5,329 nt of DNA from the NCBI GenBank assembly GCA_018817365.1, contig JAHISY010000124.1, forward strand, positions 1 to 5,329. The letters run 5' to 3'. Positions 1-4,348 of the stretch are shown here, piece by piece; the first letter of the stretch is position 1, and every line of letters starts with the position of its first letter. This stretch comes from Patescibacteria group bacterium (lineage in GTDB: Bacteria; Patescibacteriota; Gracilibacteria; JAHISY01). A program made the translations under genes and the position numbers. Under the pieces are notes generated by a model, which saw only the letters and a program-made list of their open reading frames with translations, searched no databases and was not told the DNA's origin.

Positions 1-1
1 C

Positions 2-889
2 TTGTTTTTTTGTCACAAAACCGAGATTGCTCAACAGCCGCGGATTTAATTCCAGCAGAAAAATATGATGTTTTTCCTCGTCCACGAGAAAGTCGATTCC
101 CGCGATGCCGCGGTAACCAATCCTTCCCAGCGCGTTTCCGACGAGCTCGACGAGCGCGGAAATTCGCTCCAAACTCTTTTCAGAAAGCATCTTCGCCGCT
201 AGACCGAAATCAATTCCGCCAGTTCCGCCGGGTAGCGGATTCAGGCGCGCATCTCCCGTAATTTGATAAAAGGGTTGGGTGGTGAAAATTCCATTTCTCG
301 CGATGCAGATGTCCAGCGAAAAGGTCGGCAGTTTTTTTAGCGGGGTAATCTTCACTGTCCAGTCCCCCACTTTTCGTTTCAGCGCATCCAGCTCGCGATT
401 CGATTTCACAAAAAAAGTCGATTCACCCGCATGACCGCGCCGCGTTTGAATTACGATTGGTTCGACAAATCTTACGAGATTCAGCTCGCGAATCCATGTC
501 GGCAAAACTGGCAGCGCGAATTCGTGGCAAAAATCAATAAAATTAATTTTGTCTTCGAGCAGGTTCACGAAGCGGGATTCGGGCATCAGAATTTCGAAAT
601 GATGTTTTTTGGCAAGCTTCTCGATTTTCGGCAAATTCTTAAAAACGAGGAGGCGATTTCCTTCGCGAATCATTTTTCGCGAAATCATTGCTTCGAGTAG
701 TTCACTCGTTTTTTTCACTTTTGGAAGCCTCAAATTTACAACCTCGACTCCCCTCTTTTCCGCTTTGCGAAGCGCAGGAGTCATTTTGTTGACGAAGATT
801 TTCAAATGCGGCCATGCGTGTTCTAGTCCCTCGATCTTGGCGGGATCGGGGGAGATTAGGCAAATCGTTTTACGAGGGAATTTAGGCAT
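2..889 (-). CDS. ATP-grasp domain protein, C-terminus cut off by the window edge
   Basis: The minus-strand frame is open from the ATG at 889 to the left edge, giving 296 residues without a stop. Seen: a Rossmann-like N-terminal part (KTICLISPDP, residues 7-16), a linker with 'LEDKINFIDF' (111-120) that resembles the start of the ATP-grasp fold, a nucleotide-binding loop 'TRRGHAGESTFFV' (149-161), 'GIAGIDFLVD' (261-270) and 'LLELNPRL' (278-285). D266, E280 and N282 fit the usual Mg-ATP ligands. Enzymes of this superfamily activate a carboxylate as acyl phosphate and join it to an amine or thiol; the substrate here cannot be read. The motifs look more like the biotin carboxylase/PurK type than RimK/LysX. 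Related proteins are often near 400 residues, so about 100 may be missing. The start is the only ATG before an upstream stop at 941-943. A GGAG lies about 17 bases upstream, farther than ideal. It probably shares a transcript with the PLP gene. No palindromic repeats interrupt it. Confidence 0.86.
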   Translation of the reverse strand, partial: MPKFPRKTICLISPDPAKIEGLEHAWPHLKIFVNKMTPALRKAEKRGVEVVNLRLPKVKKTSELLEAMISRKMIREGNRLLVFKNLPKIEKLAKKHHFEILMPESRFVNLLEDKINFIDFCHEFALPVLPTWIRELNLVRFVEPIVIQTRRGHAGESTFFVKSNRELDALKRKVGDWTVKITPLKKLPTFSLDICIARNGIFTTQPFYQITGDARLNPLPGGTGGIDFGLAAKMLSEKSLERISALVELVGNALGRIGYRGIAGIDFLVDEEKHHIFLLELNPRLLSNLGFVTKKQ

Positions 890-899
890 TGTGTCGGGT

Positions 900-962
900 A
901 ATACTTCTCCGTTCCGCGCTCGCCTATTCAGTAGGTAGGTTCATAAGAACTACGGAAGTATT
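900..962 (-). promoter_or_regulatory. Inverted repeat between the PLP and ATP-grasp genes
   Basis: Bases 900-912 (AATACTTCTCCGT) pair with 952-962 (ACGGAAGTATT) over eleven pairs with one bulge. The loop of 39 bases contains a small inner hairpin, CCTA-TTCAG-TAGG (about 923-935). It spans almost the whole gap and touches the PLP stop codon. No T-run follows on the minus strand, so it is not a standard terminator there; mRNA processing, attenuation or stability control are possible. Confidence 0.35.
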
Positions 963-2182
963 TACATATTTTTAAATATTGAGTTCATTAGTTTATCAAC
1001 ATCTGCAAAATTTTCCGCTTCGAAAAATTTATTCAAGTCAGGTTTTTTTTTCGACCAAATCCTTCCCGTTAAAATTACAAGCGACTCCTCTTGCGGTCCG
1101 ACTTTTTCCGCTGCCGCAAGCGAAGCCAGCCCTTCGTTCGAAGTTTCAAGTCGCGGATATTTTTCTCGAGCCGACAGGATTTCCATATTCGAGATGTCCA
1201 CCCGACGAATTTTCTTGTCTATTCGTTGTCTACTAGACAAATTGAATTGTCTACTCGTGTCTACTCGTGTCCACCCATCCTTCGCTTCGCTGCGGAGGGC
1301 AGGCTCGATGTCCACTAGACAATTTTTTTTGTCCACTACTTGTTCCGCCTTCGCCAAGGCTATGGCGGACTTCGTTACTAAACTTCCAGCGAGTTGTCCG
1401 CTGGAACAAACTGCGAAAATTTGAGGCATTTCTTTTGAAATTCCCGATTCTATTAAGAATTCATACGATTGGGCGATTCCTCGGATGCTTGCTCCGCTTG
1501 TCGCAAAGCTAAAAATATTTTTAACTTTCGGCATTTGCTCAAAAATTTCGAAACCGAGACTGCGGAATCCAATTGCAGCATTCGGATCTTTTGATGGTCT
1601 TAAATCCTTTAAATTAAAGTGTTTTATCGCATATCGCGCCAATCTCAAAGGTCTCGAAGAGAGAATGGGAATTAAGTTTTTTGTGAACTTAATCGCAGCT
1701 AGTTTTTCGGGCGGTGTTTTTTTTGAGAGAAAAACAAACAGCTTCAACTTCGCATTTTCAGGGAGGAGTTTCGAAGCGGCGATCGCCGCATTCCCCGAGC
1801 TCGACAAAACAGCTTTATCTACATTACTGTCGAGCAGGCAACTCAATTGATAAACCAGACTTCGAAATTTATGAGAGCCGGTGACGCTTTTGTCTTCTCG
1901 TTTTATCCACCACGTCGCGCTTTTCTCGTCTTGACGAGGTTTGGGAAGAAAGTCCGCCGCTCTTTCGATTGGCGTAAAATCAGTTTGTTGTGCGTCGATC
2001 CGCTCTCCTTTCCACGATCCCCAAGCTACGGCGGACGGGTCTGCCTTCGCTTTGTCGAGCGGAATTTTGGCAGTCAGATCGAGTTTCGGCAGACAGGTTT
2101 CTGTTGCGCCGAGCAACTTCGCATATCGCCAAATATCCTTTCGCGAGGAGTCCAAAAAATCGTTAAAGTTTTTTGTTGACAT
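962..2182 (-). CDS. PLP-dependent fold-type II enzyme, threonine synthase-like, with in-frame repeat insertions
   Basis: 406 residues. Seen: 'KREDKSVTGSHKFR' (94-107), where K105 is the expected Schiff-base lysine; 'SSSGNAA' (127-133), the cofactor-ring loop with N131; the glycine-rich phosphate loop 'ATSGAS' (227-232); and a C-terminal 'ISNMEILSAREKYP...ETSNEGLASLAA' region that matches the end of threonine synthase and serine/threonine dehydratase proteins. The 'TGSHK' form also recalls TrpB2, so the exact reaction (threonine synthase, dehydratase or another beta/gamma-substitution) is unresolved. It should be cytoplasmic. Residues about 261-327 do not look like the family: they are repeat-derived peptide ('SLVTKSA', 'VDKK', 'DTSRQ', 'LSSRQ') between the core strand 'QIFAVC' and 'VDISNMEIL'. 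A second short copy, 'KADPSAVAWG' (46-55), sits near the N-terminus. Active-site motifs are intact, so the protein is probably functional. Start at 2182 is chosen because the protein begins naturally there; no strong ribosome site is visible. The ATP-grasp gene follows after 72 bases. Confidence 0.86.
   Translation of the reverse strand: MSTKNFNDFLDSSRKDIWRYAKLLGATETCLPKLDLTAKIPLDKAKADPSAVAWGSWKGERIDAQQTDFTPIERAADFLPKPRQDEKSATWWIKREDKSVTGSHKFRSLVYQLSCLLDSNVDKAVLSSSGNAAIAASKLLPENAKLKLFVFLSKKTPPEKLAAIKFTKNLIPILSSRPLRLARYAIKHFNLKDLRPSKDPNAAIGFRSLGFEIFEQMPKVKNIFSFATSGASIRGIAQSYEFLIESGISKEMPQIFAVCSSGQLAGSLVTKSAIALAKAEQVVDKKNCLVDIEPALRSEAKDGWTRVDTSRQFNLSSRQRIDKKIRRVDISNMEILSAREKYPRLETSNEGLASLAAAEKVGPQEESLVILTGRIWSKKKPDLNKFFEAENFADVDKLMNSIFKNM
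1202..1402 (-). repeat. Repeat island 1, in frame inside the PLP gene
   Basis: A mosaic of palindromic elements. It contains TGTCTACTAGACA (1227-1239), TGTCCACTAGACA (1309-1321), a CCTTCGC...GCGGAGG stem-loop (about 1279-1299) and a TCCGCC...GGCGGA stem-loop (about 1344-1369). Bases 1364-1398 match 3305-3339 in the MurD gene at 33 of 35 positions. It encodes about residues 261-327 with no stop and rejoins the conserved enzyme sequence in frame. Confidence 0.85.
2020..2050 (-). repeat. 31-bp exact repeat, copy 1 (PLP gene)
   Basis: This stretch is identical base for base to 3265-3295 in the MurD gene. In both genes it is read in the same frame, as 'KADPSAVAW'. It sits near the N-terminus of the PLP enzyme, before the first conserved motif. 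Confidence 0.9.
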
Positions 2183-2203
2183 TCAAAATCAAATTCTTAA
2201 AAT
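2176..2203 (+). promoter_or_regulatory. Sigma-70-type promoter for the LysW-like gene, predicting a leaderless mRNA
   Basis: TTGACA at 2176-2181 is a perfect -35 match. After 16 bases comes TAAAAT at 2198-2203, five of six matches to the -10 consensus. Transcription would start about seven bases later, at 2210-2211, which is the A of the ATG. That agrees with the absence of a ribosome binding site. The -35 box overlaps the first codons of the divergent PLP gene. This is a pattern match, not measured. Confidence 0.6.
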
Positions 2204-2210
2204 CCCTGCA

Positions 2211-2363
2211 ATGATAACTGTTATCTGTCCCGATTGCGAGCACAAAATAGAGCACGATCCGATCGAAACCGGTGAGGTCGTGGGGTGCGAAAACTGCGGT
2301 TGCGAGATTCTCATCACTTCGCTCAATCCGTTGAAATACGAGCCGGTAGACGAGGAAAAATAG
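2211..2363 (+). CDS. LysW-like small zinc-ribbon (amino-group carrier-like) protein
   Basis: 50 residues. Seen: two cysteine pairs, CPDC (6-9) and CENC (26-29) plus C31, forming a zinc ribbon; 'ETGEVVGCENCGCE' (19-32) and 'SLNPLKYEP' (37-45) closely resemble the LysW pattern 'ELGELVVCEDCGAE...LDPLRLEP'. Known: LysW of Thermus and archaea carries alpha-aminoadipate or glutamate on the side chain of its last residue, a glutamate in a C-terminal EDWGE, during lysine or arginine synthesis. Odd: this protein ends in DEEK and has no EDWGE, so the classical attachment site is missing. The stop is TAG, and no frameshift that would restore EDWGE is visible in the bases just after it. It is divergent from the PLP gene, with 28 bases between the start codons. 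There is no ribosome site; the promoter position suggests the mRNA begins at the ATG. Family membership is fairly sure, but a carrier function is not; a structural or regulatory zinc ribbon is an alternative. Confidence 0.85.
   Translation: MITVICPDCEHKIEHDPIETGEVVGCENCGCEILITSLNPLKYEPVDEEK
2213..2225. promoter_or_regulatory. 13-bp palindrome at the LysW-like start, possible operator
   Basis: GATAACTGTTATC has perfect six-base arms around one central base. It lies just downstream of the predicted transcription start of the LysW-like gene and upstream of the divergent PLP gene, where a repressor could affect both. It also encodes residues 2-5 of the LysW-like protein, so chance is a real alternative. 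Confidence 0.25.
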
Positions 2364-2647
2364 GATTTTTGGAAGTATAGGTCTATCCGTAATTGTCGCG
2401 AGATAGCGCCTAATATGCGCCCAAATTTCCAAATTCCAAAGCCCAAGTTCCAAATAAGCCCCAAATTTCAATTATCGAAAGACATAAATCGAAAAATTTA
2501 TTAACCTGTGTCTGAGACGCAGTTTTTTGTTCGCCGGACAAAAATCGTCTTTGGTAATTCGGATTTGGCGCTTATTTGGGTATTGGATATTGAGATTTGG
2601 AGATTAAGATATTATTGCAACACAACTATTTTTTTGGAACAAGTTTA
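2364..2647. other. Gene-free region between the convergent LysW-like and murD genes
   Basis: I see no convincing coding sequence. Reading frames that cross it on the minus strand continue over the LysW-like gene without family motifs. Its content is the inverted repeat at 2411-2614 plus AT-rich flanks; 2520-2544 carries a TTTTTTGT...GGACAAAAA fragment resembling the palindromic units inside the genes. Confidence 0.6.
2411..2614. repeat. About 200-bp imperfect inverted repeat, possibly a MITE-like element
   Basis: The arm at about 2411-2474 is A/C-rich with repeated CCAAATTTCC-like words, and it matches the reverse complement of about 2555-2614. The best part, 2449-2474 against 2555-2580, agrees at 21 of 26 positions, and both outer ends carry TAATAT/ATATTA. 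The core (about 2475-2554) has no gene. There is no transposase or clear target duplication. It fills the gap between two convergent genes and could also act as a bidirectional transcription end, although no classic hairpin plus T-run was found. Confidence 0.5.
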
Positions 2648-4348
2648 TTAAACGAGTGTTTCTACGAATTTCTCGAATCCTCGTCCGCCGAGCGGTATTT
2701 TTCCAGCAAAATAACAAAACCACGCGGCTGCTGGCGAAAGCAGCACACACTCCCCTTTTGCTGCGTTTTTAGCGGAAATTCTCACTGCTTCCTGCAAAGT
2801 TTTCACAACTTCAAAACGCACATTTTCCTTTTTTAGCAGCTTTTCTAAAATACTTGCGAGCGGACTTTCGAGAAGCGTTACTTTCACTTTTCTGCGTTTG
2901 ATTTCATGCGAGAGAACCGAATAATCCACTCCTTTCGGATCTCCTCCCGCGATCAAATTCACGGATTTTTCAGGGAAACTTCGAAGCGCTGCGATTGTGG
3001 ATTCTGGTGTCGTAGAAGCGGAATCGTTTATAAATTTCACTCCCCTTTTTTCCGAAACCAATTCCAGCCGCTGCGGGATTCCGCGGAAATTGCTTACCGC
3101 TTCACAAATTATCTTTCTGTCCACCCCTGCCGCCAGAGTCGCCGCCGCCGCCGCCAAAATATTCGAAAGATTGTGTTCGCCGAGTAGGCAAATTTTATTT
3201 ACCGGACAAATTTGATTGTCCACCCGACAAAGTTTTTTGCCGGGTACGTGTTCCGCCTTCGCTTCCCAAGCTACGGCGGACGGGTCTGCCTTCGCCAAAA
3301 CTCCGGCGGACTTCGTCACTAAACTTCCAGCGAGCTGTCTACTCGACAAAGTTTTTTGTCCACCATGTGTCCACTGGACACTTTCACTTTTGTCTACAAT
3401 CCAGTTATTCTCGACATAGACACCAGTAGACAATTTTTGACGTATCGAATAGGGTAGGGGAGCGCCTTTTGTTGTTTTGAGGAACTGTCTAGTAATCGGA
3501 TTATCGTAATTTAAAACAGAAATTTCGTTTTTTGTCTGCTGTCCGATTAAACGGAATTTACCCTTTCTATAAGCCGAAAAGGAGCCGCCGTATTCATTGA
3601 GATGATTCGGACTTACATTCAAAATCACGCCGATGTCAGGCGCTCGTCCGAATGGAAATTTCAACTGGCGGTTCGACACTTCGATTGTCAACCAATCGTT
3701 TTTTGTCCACTTGTCTAGACAGTCGAGAATCTGAATGTTGCGGCGATCGTTGCCAGTGAACCAAGTTTGTCTACTCGATTTGTCTACTCGACCTTCGTCC
3801 GTCGCGACGGATTCCGAAGAGCAGGCCTGACAAATATTTTTGTCGGCTACTTGTTGTCCACTGGACATTTTTTTTTGTCTAGACAGTTTCATGATTTCAG
3901 CAATCAGCTTCGCAGTTGTCGACTTGCCATTCGTGCCGCTGATGGCGATTATCTTTCCCGGAAAAAGCTGGAAATAGAGCTGGGTAATCGTGGCAAATTT
4001 AGCCGGATTTTTGGCGAATATTTTTTTCAATTTTTGATTGGGTAAGTAGGCTTCCCAATTTTGGGATACGAAGACGAGATCGGCGCTTTCGATGCTCTCG
4101 AGATAGCTATTTTTGAAGTGAATTTGACCTGTGGGTCGCAAAAGCCCTTTAAGCATTTTTTCCCTTTTGGCAGCCGGATAACCGAAATGATTAGTTTTAA
4201 AATGCCGCTCGAATTTAGATTTTTCGCTGAAATCGTGAGCGGTGAAATTAACTTTTAGTTTTTTTAAAAAAAGAGCCACAGCAGCCCCCTCGGCGCCGCT
4301 CACGCCGACTACATGGACATTTTTCGCGCTTTTAATTTTCTTTAACAT
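2648..4348 (-). CDS. murD: MurD-type UDP-N-acetylmuramoyl-L-alanine:D-glutamate ligase with two in-frame repeat insertions
   Basis: 566 residues from the ATG at 4348. MurD is the cytoplasmic ligase that uses ATP to add D-Glu to UDP-MurNAc-L-Ala. Seen: N-terminal Rossmann 'HVVGVSGAEGAA' (12-23); P-loop 'GTNGKSTT' (138-145); 'TIEVSNRQL' with E223; 'NVSPNHLNEY' with H249; 'AYRKGKF' with K264, the position of the carbamylated lysine; 'GEHNLSN' (390-396); and the C-terminal domain 'FRGIPQRLELV', 'NDSASTTPES' and 'LLSPAAAWF'. Family members have roughly 440-460 residues. The excess is explained by repeat-derived segments at about 157-193 and 313-383, both between conserved blocks. In the glutamate-binding area 'NDSKATN' reads 'NDSASTT' and 'SPACAS' reads 'SPAAAW', so substrate preference is uncertain. 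The ATG at 4408 is possible but would overlap the NlpC gene by 77 bases and add a non-family extension. The chosen start overlaps NlpC by 17 bases, which suggests translational coupling. Confidence 0.86.
   Translation of the reverse strand: MLKKIKSAKNVHVVGVSGAEGAAVALFLKKLKVNFTAHDFSEKSKFERHFKTNHFGYPAAKREKMLKGLLRPTGQIHFKNSYLESIESADLVFVSQNWEAYLPNQKLKKIFAKNPAKFATITQLYFQLFPGKIIAISGTNGKSTTAKLIAEIMKLSRQKKMSSGQQVADKNICQACSSESVATDEGRVDKSSRQTWFTGNDRRNIQILDCLDKWTKNDWLTIEVSNRQLKFPFGRAPDIGVILNVSPNHLNEYGGSFSAYRKGKFRLIGQQTKNEISVLNYDNPITRQFLKTTKGAPLPYSIRQKLSTGVYVENNWIVDKSESVQWTHGGQKTLSSRQLAGSLVTKSAGVLAKADPSAVAWEAKAEHVPGKKLCRVDNQICPVNKICLLGEHNLSNILAAAAATLAAGVDRKIICEAVSNFRGIPQRLELVSEKRGVKFINDSASTTPESTIAALRSFPEKSVNLIAGGDPKGVDYSVLSHEIKRRKVKVTLLESPLASILEKLLKKENVRFEVVKTLQEAVRISAKNAAKGECVLLSPAAAWFCYFAGKIPLGGRGFEKFVETLV
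3200..3412 (-). repeat. Repeat island 2, in frame inside murD (central domain)
   Basis: The largest island. It contains TGTCCACCCGACA (3217-3229), the second copy of the 31-bp repeat (3265-3295), the 35-base segment shared with island 1 (3305-3339), TGTCTACTCGACA (3336-3348), the hairpin GACAAAGTTTTTTGTC (3345-3360) and TGTCCACTGGACA (3368-3380). It encodes about MurD residues 313-383, just before the conserved 'GEHN' that normally follows a short strand. Confidence 0.85.
3712..3885 (-). repeat. Repeat island 3, in frame inside murD (after the P-loop helix)
   Basis: Perfect palindromes TGTCTAGACA lie at 3712-3721 and 3876-3885, with TGTCCACTGGACA at 3855-3867. A palindromic core CCGTCGCGACGG (3799-3810) is flanked by CTTCG and CGAAG arms. 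Bases 3790-3826 match 5069-5105 in the NlpC gene at about 30 of 37 positions, in the same frame. It encodes MurD residues about 157-193 plus a flanking 'CLDK'. Confidence 0.8.

Noticed and set aside
10..938. Plus-strand open frames at 10-261, 431-700 and 609-938
   Set aside because: They lie opposite the ATP-grasp frame, whose minus-strand translation shows clear family motifs; the plus-strand products show none.
962..2182. Calling the PLP enzyme a pseudogene because of the odd 261-327 segment
   Set aside because: The segment keeps the frame, has no stop, and the sequence on both sides keeps all expected motifs.
2163..2471. Minus-strand open frames of 102 and 91 residues over the LysW-like gene
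   Set aside because: They are antisense to the zinc-ribbon gene, have no recognisable motif, and extend into the intergenic inverted repeat.
2640..2660. Intrinsic terminator after murD
   Set aside because: There are runs of A and T near 2625-2650, but no GC-rich hairpin directly before a T-run on the minus strand.
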